Below, piece by piece: positions 1-6,391 of a stretch of 6,394 bases of DNA (its first letter is position 1; the number at the start of each line of letters is the position of its first letter). Origin of the DNA: Tannerellaceae bacterium (GTDB lineage Bacteria; Bacteroidota; Bacteroidia; Bacteroidales; Tannerellaceae); contig JAIRYL010000179.1 in the NCBI GenBank assembly GCA_031267775.1, forward strand, positions 1 to 6,394, written 5' to 3'. The notes below the pieces were generated by a model. That model did no database searches and was not told the origin of the DNA. It saw only the letters and a program-made list of their open reading frames with translations. Position numbers and translations under genes: made by a program.

Positions 1-134
1 GTTCATCAGTACCGGATTTTGCAGTCCCGCTTCCTTCAGTGCACACCTCACGATGAACCACCTTGCGGCTTGCTGATGCTTCGGGTATTTACTCCCGCAC
101 ATAAGGGACTTTCACCCTCCGGAATATTTCGCAC
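1..134 (-). mobile_element. Group II intron, 5' end (start of domain I), truncated by the window edge
   Basis: Read on the minus strand from 134, the sequence opens with GTGCG, the 5' consensus of group II introns. It continues with the GGTGAAAGTCC-like segment near the start of domain I in many bacterial introns (about 116-106). Next come a GCC-GCAA-GGT hairpin with a GNRA loop (69-61) and a GAAGGAAGC segment followed by CAAAATCCGG, which resembles domain I of Bacteroidales introns as I remember them. A 6-bp stem is visible: CATCAG (78-73) can pair with CTGATG (9-4). No protein is encoded in this part. The reverse transcriptase/maturase and domains V-VI, if present, would lie to the left of position 1. 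The preceding bases (about 141-135, ending GAGCAA) would be the 5' exon with IBS1. The call rests on motif recognition, not on a covariance model. The alternative is a degenerate intron relic. Confidence 0.7.
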
Positions 135-199
135 TTGCTCAAACTTTCTTTAACCGTTTTTATTTGTATTTTTGCGGCTTTTTAATAGCTTGCACGCAA
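135..199. other. AT-rich intergenic stretch beside the intron
   Basis: This stretch has no open reading frame of note and separates the putative intron 5' boundary from the hairpin cluster. The part next to the boundary would be the 5' exon of the intron. It contains A/T runs (about 141-185). One chance-level match to the Bacteroidetes TAnnTTTG promoter element sits on the plus strand at 167-174, but no gene follows it. Confidence 0.5.
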
Positions 200-225
200 G
201 TGCGCGCTGCTCATGCAGGGCGCAC
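200..225. repeat. Strong intergenic hairpin
   Basis: GTGCGCGCTGC (200-210) and GCAGGGCGCAC (215-225) form an 11-position stem with one G/G mismatch (206/219) and a 4-base loop (tcat). It is GC-rich and has no T-run at its edge on either strand, so it does not look like a standard intrinsic terminator. It lies directly beside the GTAGAGACGC palindrome and may be part of the same intergenic repeat cluster. Confidence 0.6.
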
Positions 226-228
226 GGT

Positions 229-252
229 AGAGACGCGATGCTTCGCGTCTCT
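229..252. repeat. Palindromic intergenic repeat, copy 1 (AGAGACGCGA type)
   Basis: AGAGACGCGA (229-238) and TCGCGTCTCT (243-252) are perfect 10-bp inverted arms around a 4-base loop. The preceding bases extend it to GGTAGAGACGCGA. This is the form of a dispersed palindromic repeat (GTAGAGACGC...GCGTCTCTAC) that I recognise from Bacteroidetes and other genomes. Its placement in an intergenic region after a terminator fits such an element. Whether it is mobilised is unknown. Confidence 0.65.
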
Positions 253-268
253 CTGCGGGGTTGGGGGA

Positions 269-294
269 TAGAGACGCAAAATCTTGCATCCCTA
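269..294. repeat. Palindromic intergenic repeat, copy 2 (degenerate)
   Basis: TAGAGACGCAA (269-279) pairs with TTGCATCCCTA (284-294) in an 11-position stem with two mismatches (272/291 and 275/288) and a 4-base loop. The left arm repeats the TAGAGACGC of copy 1, which ends 16 bp away. The interior differs (AAAATCTT instead of GATGCT). The two copies are therefore related variants, not an exact tandem duplication. Confidence 0.6.
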
Positions 295-320
295 CGGCGG
301 GCGCGGGCGGGGATTACATG

Positions 321-348
321 AAAAGGGCGTTCTTTTGAAACGCCCCTT
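321..348 (-). terminator. Rho-independent terminator of the efflux operon
   Basis: On the minus strand AAGGGGCGTT (348-339) pairs with AACGCCCTTT (331-322) over ten positions, with one G-U pair and a 7-base loop. The 3' arm ends in a run of four T (324-321) that partly belongs to the stem. It begins 27 bp after the stop codon of the TolC-family gene. The U-tract is short, so termination strength is uncertain. The plus strand lacks a T-run after the hairpin, so the minus direction is favoured. Confidence 0.75.
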
Positions 349-375
349 ACTCAAAAAAACACATAAATGAAAAAA

Positions 376-1761
376 TCAAAACATGATTGGCATACCATTA
401 TAAAAATCCAGTATCTTGGTGCGAAAGATAAAATCATATTTAGACTGTGCCTGCTCGGAAAGGCTTTGCGCATATTTGGTTTTCGATTCATTGTATTCAA
501 AAACGGTACTTTTCCCGGCGGCATACCGTTCTTCCGCATAACTGAAAGCTTCTTTGCTTGCTAATACAGACTTTTCCGACGAAACGTATTTCTCTTGCGC
601 AGCTATCGCATTAAAGTAGGCCTGTTGGATCTCTTTATACAAAACCTTCTTTGAATTTTCCATCAGCAGCTCGCGGTTGACGATGTTTACGCGTGCAGAA
701 CGAACGTTGTTCCGTACCTGAAAACGGTTAAAGACAGGAATGGAAAGCGTAACTCCTATCATTTCCTGCGAGTTGTCGCTAAATTGTTTGCCAAAGCTCC
801 TGTTCGCCTCGCTTCCTACCAGGCCCGAATAAAAGTGATAATAACCCGAACTATATCCGGCGTTCAAATTCAGTTGCGGAAAATAATCCGCTTGCGCCAC
901 TTTCAATTGTTTCTTCTGACTTTCGAGCAAATACGCCTGTTCTTTGATTTGCGGTTTGAAAACGACGGCATGGTTATAGATATTTTCCGGCGGAAGGATA
1001 CTTCCCATAGACGCTTCTACCACATCATCCAACTGCGGGGTTTCTATTTCAAAGCCTGTCGATTCCCGTTCCAGTTCCAAGCTTTGTTTTAAGTCCAATA
1101 AAGCTAAATTCACATTATTTCGGGCTTCAGTCATACTTACTTCCTCTTTAGCCAACTGAGCTTTGATGTCATATAATTGCGAAAGCGGCGCCTTACCGGC
1201 ATTTACAAGAGCTTCCGTACGCAAAACCTGTCCGGCGGTAAGTTCTACTTGCAGTTGGGCAATGTTCAATATCTCTTTATTATAAAGAATCTGTACATAA
1301 TAGGATGTGATATTGATAGCCAAATCCTCTTTCGCTTTTTCAAGAGACGCCATAGAAGCCTGCAGATTGAATCTCTTTGCCGACAGATCGTTGGCTATTC
1401 GCAGTCCATCAAATACCGGCATTTGGATCTGCGCCCCAAAGGAAGTATTTGCTCCATTGCGGCTGCTGATTGTTCCGTCGGCGCTCTGTATACGCCCAAA
1501 GCTGAAATTCTGGCCAACAGACGCGTTTAAGTTGGGCAGCCAACTGTTTTTACTGGTATTAACCGCAATTTCACTCAGTTCCTGTTGTTGCTCCTGTTGC
1601 TTCAGGTCGATATTATGATCGATGGCATACCAGATACATTCTTCCAAGGTCCATAGTTTTGTTTGCGCCTGTAAGGGAGACAGAAAAACAAGCATAAAAG
1701 CCACCCCTCCCGAAAGCCCCCTCAGAAGAGCTTTTATATTGATGCAATCGTATCTTTTCAT
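376..1761 (-). CDS. TolC-family outer-membrane efflux protein
   Basis: This is the outer-membrane channel of the tripartite exporter, expected to form a trimeric beta-barrel with a long periplasmic alpha-helical tunnel. The 461 residues are about the normal length for the family. Residues 1-32 look like a signal peptide: a basic start, the hydrophobic stretch GVAFMLVFLSPL, and likely cleavage after LQA. There is no lipobox cysteine. Two outer-membrane efflux repeats follow, with long heptad-like helices (for example TLEECIWYAIDHN at about 38-50). The C-terminal segment ending RTKILDFYNG is typical of Bacteroidetes members. An AAGGA motif at 1774-1770 lies 8 nt before the ATG at 1761 but only 2 nt before the in-frame ATG at 1767, so 1761 is preferred; starting at 1767 would add two residues. 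It is the last gene of the operon, 9-15 bp after the adaptor gene. Confidence 0.93.
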   Translation of the reverse strand: MKRYDCINIKALLRGLSGGVAFMLVFLSPLQAQTKLWTLEECIWYAIDHNIDLKQQEQQQELSEIAVNTSKNSWLPNLNASVGQNFSFGRIQSADGTISSRNGANTSFGAQIQMPVFDGLRIANDLSAKRFNLQASMASLEKAKEDLAINITSYYVQILYNKEILNIAQLQVELTAGQVLRTEALVNAGKAPLSQLYDIKAQLAKEEVSMTEARNNVNLALLDLKQSLELERESTGFEIETPQLDDVVEASMGSILPPENIYNHAVVFKPQIKEQAYLLESQKKQLKVAQADYFPQLNLNAGYSSGYYHFYSGLVGSEANRSFGKQFSDNSQEMIGVTLSIPVFNRFQVRNNVRSARVNIVNRELLMENSKKVLYKEIQQAYFNAIAAQEKYVSSEKSVLASKEAFSYAEERYAAGKSTVFEYNESKTKYAQSLSEQAQSKYDFIFRTKILDFYNGMPIMF

Positions 1762-1769
1762 CTGCATAT

Positions 1770-1774
1770 TCCTT
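1770..1774 (-). promoter_or_regulatory. Ribosome binding site deciding the TolC-family start
   Basis: AAGGA on the minus strand lies in the short gap after the adaptor stop codon. The spacing is 8 nt to the ATG at 1761 and 2 nt to the ATG at 1767, which favours the downstream start. It is the only clear Shine-Dalgarno-like motif in the operon, and Bacteroidetes often lack such motifs. Confidence 0.5.
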
Positions 1775-1776
1775 TT

Positions 1777-2898
1777 TTACTTTTTATTTGCGTCAATAAT
1801 GGCGCCGCGGATCTTATCGTTCGAGCTCAACCCTTCCTGTACTTCAATCTTGATACCGTCAGACAAGCCGGTCTTTATGGCATGTTTTTCAAACAACTGT
1901 TCAGGCTTTTCCTCCTTAACAAGCTGTACGAAAGCCGAATCGCCAAAGAACTCAACGGCGCTCTCGGGAACCGTCAGCACATCCTCTGCGCGCTTTAATA
2001 CAATTTCCGCATTGGCGCTGTAGCCTGCGCGGATAAAAGCATCTTCCGGAATGGTCACCGCCGCTTTGATCTCAAACTGAATAGCGCCATTCTTTTCTAC
2101 GCCTTTGGGAGAGACATACTCCAATGTAGCGTCGAAAATCCGGCTTTCCATGGCCCCGACCGTTAATTTGATAGGCATTCCTTCGTTGATACGCCCTATT
2201 TCAGTCTCGTCTACATTCCCCCGGAAAATCATGTCATTCATATCGGCTACCGATGCAATGGTGGTGCCATCATTAAAGTTGTTCGATTGAATAACCGAAT
2301 TACCTACCTTTACGGGGACGTCTAATATCATGCCCGTAATGGTACTGCGGATTTGTGTCGTACTGGCCACTTTTGAGTTTTTGGCAATACCGTCGCGTAT
2401 GATCTCCAACGCGTTCTGTGCATTCGCGCGTTCTTCTTTTGCTTTCAGATAGTTTGCCTGCGATACGTCAAAATCTTCCTGGGCTACTACGCCCTGTTTG
2501 TAAAGCGCTTCGTCGCGTTTGAACGTCTCTTCAACCTGCTTTAAGGATATTTCCGACATATTTACGCGCGATTCAGCGCTGTTCAACTGCACCATTTCCG
2601 GTATAACCTTTACGCGTGCAATAATTTCACCCTCTTTTATCATTTGTCCGGGTTCCTTCAGCAGCTCGGAGATGATACCCGAAATTTGCGGTTTGATCAT
2701 CACCTCAAACCGGGGTTCTACATTGCCGGTAGCCACTGTTTTTGTTTCAACAGTACCGGGTTCAGGCGTTATAATTTCATATACGGTAACAACCGGCTGG
2801 GCTTTTTTCCATAAGAAATAAAACGTTCCGAGTACCGCAGCTCCTACAAATACTAACAAGATCACTCGCAGGATTTTTTTCCAAAGACGATTTTTCAT
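1777..2898 (-). CDS. Periplasmic adaptor (membrane fusion) protein, HlyD/MacA family
   Basis: This protein links the inner-membrane ABC permeases to the outer-membrane channel. At 373 residues it is a usual length for MacA-like adaptors. It has a basic N-terminus and one membrane anchor (about 9-30), with no lipobox. The first half of the lipoyl-like domain is at about 67-97 (IKPQISGIISELL...GQMIKEGEIIARV). An alpha-helical hairpin spans about 103-172 and includes the tip region FKRDEALYKQGVVAQEDFD. The second lipoyl half is at about 181-216 (STITGMILDVPVKVGNSV). Beta-barrel and membrane-proximal domains follow, with the conserved LTVPESAV at about 308-315. The charged tail ends in NKK. The gene starts 24 bp after the second permease and has no obvious Shine-Dalgarno site. 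Similar adaptors also serve RND pumps, but the adjacent ABC genes point to the MacAB type. Confidence 0.93.
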   Translation of the reverse strand: MKNRLWKKILRVILLVFVGAAVLGTFYFLWKKAQPVVTVYEIITPEPGTVETKTVATGNVEPRFEVMIKPQISGIISELLKEPGQMIKEGEIIARVKVIPEMVQLNSAESRVNMSEISLKQVEETFKRDEALYKQGVVAQEDFDVSQANYLKAKEERANAQNALEIIRDGIAKNSKVASTTQIRSTITGMILDVPVKVGNSVIQSNNFNDGTTIASVADMNDMIFRGNVDETEIGRINEGMPIKLTVGAMESRIFDATLEYVSPKGVEKNGAIQFEIKAAVTIPEDAFIRAGYSANAEIVLKRAEDVLTVPESAVEFFGDSAFVQLVKEEKPEQLFEKHAIKTGLSDGIKIEVQEGLSSNDKIRGAIIDANKK

Positions 2899-2922
2899 AA
2901 ATTCTATTGTTGCTGTTTATTA

Positions 2923-4188
2923 TTATTCTTCACGGATGGCGTCAATCGCTTTAATCTGCATAGCCCGCCAGGCTGGAATTAATCCGGCCAGCAGACCGCT
3001 AAACAAGAGCACGACGGTTGCAGCTATGGCTGTTTGAATATTAACTTCCGGATTTTCAAAAAAAGTAGGGGTATTACCGGATGAAGGGCTTGCGGGAAGT
3101 AACGTATTAACAACATCGAGCAGGAATACCCCCAAACTCAGCCCGATTAATCCCGCCAAAGAGGTAAGTACCAGACTTTCGCTCATTACCTGGGAAATAA
3201 TATTGAACGGTTTGGCGCCTAAAGCGCGGCGCACCCCTATTTCCTTTGTCCTCTCCTTTACGGTAACCATCATAATATTGCTTACGCCAATCACGCCCGC
3301 CAGTAAAGTGCCCATCCCAACAAGCCAGACCAGGATATCGATCCCGACAAACAGCATATTGAAGGTTGAGAATTGCGCGGCCAGATTCACCACGCCTACG
3401 GCCTGCGGATCATCCGGGGCTATCTCATTCTGCGCTTTTAATATGGCGCTCACGTCGGTAATGACTTCCTGAACCGGATAATCCATCTGTACGCTCAGGC
3501 AAAGAAAATGCAGGATATCTCCCTGATTGAGCGTTTGCTGCATGGTGGAAAACGGCAGGAATACCGTCTCCTCCGCCCGTCCGCCGATATTGATATTGGA
3601 CGACCTGGCCTTGATCACGCCCACCACCTGATAGTATAAACCGTTTACCCGGATATACTTGCCGGTCGGATCCTGGTTGCGAAACAGCGTCTCGTTCACC
3701 TTTGTACCAATCAGGCACACTTTCCGTTTCTCCTGTATGTCTACGTCGTTCAGCAGTCTGCCATAGAAAAGCTCTTGGGTTTCAATATTAAAATAGCCCG
3801 GCAACACGCCTTTTACATTATAGCTGCCGGTTAGCTGGGCATATACGATATTCTTGTCGCCATTACCTCCCCAGATAATAGGCGAGATATCTTCAACGGC
3901 CGTTACCTGCTGAATGATGCTTTCTATGTCGCGGTTCCGCATATTCCAGAAGCGGCCTTTATTAAAACCTTTGTACGGCTCGCTTGTCCGGTCGGCATAG
4001 AAGAACAGCGAGTTGGTGGCGAAGCCTTTAAAGTTGCCCAGTATCCCATTCTTTAAGCCCGTGCCGGAACCCAGCAGGATCACCAGCATCAGGATTCCCC
4101 AGAAAACGCCGAAGCAAGTCAGTAAACTGCGTGTTTTATTTCGGGTGATGGTAACCCATATCTCTATCCATCGATCTGAATCAAACAT
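2923..4188 (-). CDS. ABC transporter permease 2, MacB/FtsX type
   Basis: This is an inner-membrane subunit of the exporter, 421 residues. The layout is that of a MacB permease without the ATPase: a cytoplasmic N-terminus, TM1 at about 20-42 (SLLTCFGVFWGILMLVILLG), a large periplasmic MacB-type domain (about 45-275), and then three C-terminal helices of the FtsX domain (about 281-310, 332-363 and 384-407). The coupling segment KERTKEIGVRRALGAKP follows TM2 and is the family signature that contacts the ATPase. The protein ends PAWRAMQIKAIDAIREE, the usual end of MacB/LolC-E permeases. It clearly resembles permease 1 at both ends (MFxxD start, NKxRxxLT, GVSNIM, ERTxExGxRxAxGAKP) but has diverged in the periplasmic domain. 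It starts 12 bp after permease 1. The alternative of a LolCE-type lipoprotein releaser is less likely given the adaptor and channel genes. Confidence 0.93.
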   Translation of the reverse strand: MFDSDRWIEIWVTITRNKTRSLLTCFGVFWGILMLVILLGSGTGLKNGILGNFKGFATNSLFFYADRTSEPYKGFNKGRFWNMRNRDIESIIQQVTAVEDISPIIWGGNGDKNIVYAQLTGSYNVKGVLPGYFNIETQELFYGRLLNDVDIQEKRKVCLIGTKVNETLFRNQDPTGKYIRVNGLYYQVVGVIKARSSNINIGGRAEETVFLPFSTMQQTLNQGDILHFLCLSVQMDYPVQEVITDVSAILKAQNEIAPDDPQAVGVVNLAAQFSTFNMLFVGIDILVWLVGMGTLLAGVIGVSNIMMVTVKERTKEIGVRRALGAKPFNIISQVMSESLVLTSLAGLIGLSLGVFLLDVVNTLLPASPSSGNTPTFFENPEVNIQTAIAATVVLLFSGLLAGLIPAWRAMQIKAIDAIREE

Positions 4189-4200
4189 GATCTTGTATAT

Positions 4201-5481
4201 TTATTCGTCCGCCCTTATGGCTTCAATAGCTGTTATCTTAGTTGCTTTACGCGCCGGGAAATACCCGGCCAGCACGCCGGCTACAATCAATACGCCCGTA
4301 GCCGCCATAGCGATTCCCAGGTTCACCGTCGGATTCCGGAAAACCGTCGTGTCTTCGCCGGGATTACCGCTGCTCGACGAGCCGGCGCCGGCCATTTCCA
4401 TCCCGTAATTGATAACCTCTGTAAGGCCGATTCCCAATACCATCCCGATGTACCCGAAAACTGCCGTCACCAATACCGATTCTACAATGATCAAACCAAG
4501 GATAGACGATGGTTTAGCCCCTATCGCCTTCCGGATGCCAAACTCCCGGGTACGTTCCCTCACCGTAATCAGCATGATGTTACTTACGCCCACTATCCCG
4601 GCCATAAGCGTGCCGATCCCTATGATCCAGATAAACAGGGCGATCCCGTTGTTCATACCCTGCCACATGCGAAACTCCGATCCGGTGCTCCACATGCCAA
4701 TCGCATTTTTGTCTTCCGGGTCGAACTGCTGCCGCCGGGCTATAAAATGGCGGAGATGTTCCCTGAAAGACTCTTCGGCTTCTTCGTTGTTTATACCTGT
4801 CAGCGTAAAGTTTATATTCCGCACCCGGTATCCGTTGTCGTATAATAGCTGACCGGTGCTGAATGGGATATAAGCCGGCGAGTCGTTGCTTTTATTATCG
4901 TCCTGATAAACGCCTATCACCTGAAACATCAGGTTTCCCAGCTTCACATGGGCGCCGACCGGCTCGATTGAATCGCGGAAAAGCACCTCTACCATACGGG
5001 GGCTTAACACAATAACCTTCCGCCGTTGCATCAAATCTACTTCATTAATAAAACGCCCCTTGCCGGCCGGTATGGGCAGATAGAAAATAGAATTGAAATC
5101 GGGATGTACAGCCTGGATAGACCCTGTCAGATACTCTTTGTTGAACGAGATCGTGTCGTTACGCGAATTAACGGGCGAGATGAGGTCTACTTCCGGGAAA
5201 TGCCGTTTGATGGCAAAAACGTCTTTTTCCGTAAACCGGATTTGCCGGTTGGGCAGGAATCCTTTATAAGGAAGAGTCGTATACCTTGCCCAGCAATTCA
5301 CGGTATTGTCGGCCATATCGCGAAAGTTATAGGCTATCCCGTTGCGCAGCCCGTTACCGGCGGCTAATAAAACGATCAGCATAAAGATACCCCATGCCAC
5401 CGAAAAGCCGGTAAGGAACGTACGAAGCTTATTCTTCTTCATCGTACTCGAAATCTCATGGAGGCTGTCAAATTCAAACAT
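4201..5481 (-). CDS. ABC transporter permease 1, MacB/FtsX type
   Basis: This is the first of the two paralogous inner-membrane permeases, 426 residues from the ATG at 5481. TM1 is at about 20-41, the MacB-like periplasmic domain at about 45-275, and the FtsX helices at about 280-306, 327-355 and 385-408. RERTREFGIRKAIGAKP is the cytoplasmic coupling segment, and the C-terminus is PARKATKITAIEAIRADE. The loop before the last helix carries a Gly/Ser-rich insert (AGAGSSSSGNPGED). A GTG codon seven codons upstream (5502) is also open, but the 5481 start aligns with the MFD start of permease 2 and gives an 8-bp overlap (ATGTTTGA) with the ATPase stop codon, so it is preferred. The overlap suggests translational coupling with the ATPase. 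The two permeases probably pair as a heterodimer, but homodimers cannot be excluded. Confidence 0.93.
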   Translation of the reverse strand: MFEFDSLHEISSTMKKNKLRTFLTGFSVAWGIFMLIVLLAAGNGLRNGIAYNFRDMADNTVNCWARYTTLPYKGFLPNRQIRFTEKDVFAIKRHFPEVDLISPVNSRNDTISFNKEYLTGSIQAVHPDFNSIFYLPIPAGKGRFINEVDLMQRRKVIVLSPRMVEVLFRDSIEPVGAHVKLGNLMFQVIGVYQDDNKSNDSPAYIPFSTGQLLYDNGYRVRNINFTLTGINNEEAEESFREHLRHFIARRQQFDPEDKNAIGMWSTGSEFRMWQGMNNGIALFIWIIGIGTLMAGIVGVSNIMLITVRERTREFGIRKAIGAKPSSILGLIIVESVLVTAVFGYIGMVLGIGLTEVINYGMEMAGAGSSSSGNPGEDTTVFRNPTVNLGIAMAATGVLIVAGVLAGYFPARKATKITAIEAIRADE

Positions 5482-6169
5482 AACGGGGCGCTTTTTCAAC
5501 ACGTTCGATACGTTCGATAATGCCGTCTTTCAGGCGGATAATCTTGTCGGTGGCGTCGGCTACAGATTGTTCATGGGTTACGATAATCATCGTCATCCCT
5601 TCTTTATTTACTTTGCGGAGAAGCTCCATCACCTCTACCGTCGTAACGCTGTCGAGCGCCCCGGTAGGTTCGTCGGCCAGGATGATCTGCGGCTTGGCTA
5701 TCAGCGCGCGCGCGATGGCTATACGCTGTTTTTGACCGCCAGACAGCTCGTTTGGCATGTGTTCGGCCCAGTCTGCCAGCCCTACCATTTTTAAATGATC
5801 CAGCGCGATGGCATTCCTTTTCTTTCGTTTTACGCCCTGGTAATACAGGGGCAGGGCTACATTCTCGATAGCATTCTTAAAGGAGATCAGGTTGAACGAC
5901 TGGAAGATGAAGCCGATTAGCTTATTGCGCAATTCGGCCGCCCGGCTCTCGCTCAAGCCCTGTATGAGTTGTCCCGCCAGCGTATAAACGCCGGTATCAT
6001 AGGTATCCAGTATGCCTAAGATATTCAAAAGGGTAGATTTACCCGAACCCGACGCGCCCATGATGGATACCATCTCGCCTGGTTCAATACTTAGATCGAT
6101 ACCTTTCAAAACATGAAGGGGAGCTCCGTTGAAGTACGTTTTGTTTATGTCTTTTAGTTGAATGATCAT
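5474..6169 (-). CDS. ABC transporter ATP-binding protein, MacB/LolD type
   Basis: This is the cytoplasmic ATPase that powers the exporter, 231 residues, the normal size for a stand-alone MacB/LolD-type nucleotide-binding domain. All catalytic motifs are intact: Walker A GASGSGKST (38-46), Q-loop glutamine in FIFQSFNLI (Q90), signature LSGGQKQR (142-149), Walker B IILADEP (162-168) with catalytic E167, D-loop GALDS (170-174) and H-loop histidine in VTHE (H199). As the transporter needs two ATPase copies and only one gene is present, a homodimer under the two permeases is expected. It is the first gene of the operon. Its ATG at 6169 follows an A/T-rich leader with no Shine-Dalgarno motif, and the protein begins MIIQLKDINKTY, as is usual for the family. 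In E. coli MacB this domain is fused to the permease. Confidence 0.95.
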   Translation of the reverse strand: MIIQLKDINKTYFNGAPLHVLKGIDLSIEPGEMVSIMGASGSGKSTLLNILGILDTYDTGVYTLAGQLIQGLSESRAAELRNKLIGFIFQSFNLISFKNAIENVALPLYYQGVKRKKRNAIALDHLKMVGLADWAEHMPNELSGGQKQRIAIARALIAKPQIILADEPTGALDSVTTVEVMELLRKVNKEGMTMIIVTHEQSVADATDKIIRLKDGIIERIERVEKAPRYV

Positions 6170-6179
6170 GATATAGTTG

Positions 6180-6230
6180 TAGTTACAGTACGTATAGTAA
6201 GACGAATCTTTTGCGCAAATAGTTACAGTA
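6180..6230. repeat. 11-bp direct repeat upstream of the operon
   Basis: TAGTTACAGTA occurs perfectly at 6180-6190 and at 6220-6230, 40 bp apart start to start, close to four helical turns. The right copy overlaps an inverted repeat, ACAGT-N5-ACTGT (6225-6239). Between the copies is the 10-bp palindrome TTTGCGCAAA (6210-6219). The group lies between the candidate promoter and the ATPase start. A pair of operator sites for a DNA-binding regulator is a reasonable inference, but no regulator gene is in the window. Confidence 0.5.
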
Positions 6231-6257
6231 TAAAACTGTTTTTTAATTTGTACGGCA

Positions 6258-6265
6258 CAAATATA
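6258..6265 (-). promoter_or_regulatory. Candidate -7 promoter element of the efflux operon
   Basis: TATATTTG on the minus strand is an exact match to the Bacteroidetes -7 consensus TAnnTTTG recognised by the primary sigma factor. Transcription would begin near 6251, giving a leader of about 80 nt before the ATPase start. No good TTTG-type -33 element is found at the normal spacing, so the promoter may be weak or activator-dependent, or the match may be chance. Confidence 0.45.
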
Positions 6266-6344
6266 GATTTCTTACCGATACCTTGTATGACATGGTACCA
6301 AAAATTAGATATAATTAACAAGTGAAGATGTAAATCAGGAGAAA

Positions 6345-6391
6345 GGTAGAGAAAGCGGGGACTATAAACAAGCGATTCGCCATTCTCTACC
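6345..6391. repeat. 9-bp inverted repeat at the right edge
   Basis: GGTAGAGAA (6345-6353) and TTCTCTACC (6383-6391) are perfect inverted arms separated by 29 bp. The spacer contains the small palindrome GCGATTCGC (6372-6380). The arms share GGTAGAGA with the left-hand palindromic repeat (226-233), so this could be a decayed member of the same family. Otherwise it may be a hairpin at the end of a gene lying to the right. Confidence 0.4.

Noticed and set aside
1..134. A possible rRNA or tRNA fragment
   Set aside because: No rRNA or tRNA landmarks were found, whereas the GTGCG start and domain I-like segments fit a group II intron.
167..174. TATTTTTG on the plus strand as a Bacteroidetes -7 promoter element
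   Set aside because: There is no -33 partner and no gene downstream on that strand, and the match is easily made by chance in this A/T-rich stretch.
200..295. CRISPR-like array
   Set aside because: The elements are palindromic and of unequal sequence, and lack regular spacers of uniform length.
784..1618. Several plus-strand open frames opposite the TolC-family gene
   Set aside because: They lie antisense to a clearly conserved gene, overlap each other and have no recognisable motifs.
3425..3718. 97-residue open frame on the minus strand inside permease 2
   Set aside because: It is in another frame of a well-supported permease gene, has low-complexity composition and shows no domain; it is a shadow.
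5026..5794. Plus-strand open frames of 113 and 150 residues opposite permease 1 and the ATPase
   Set aside because: Their composition is explained by the conserved minus-strand proteins, and no family resemblance was seen.
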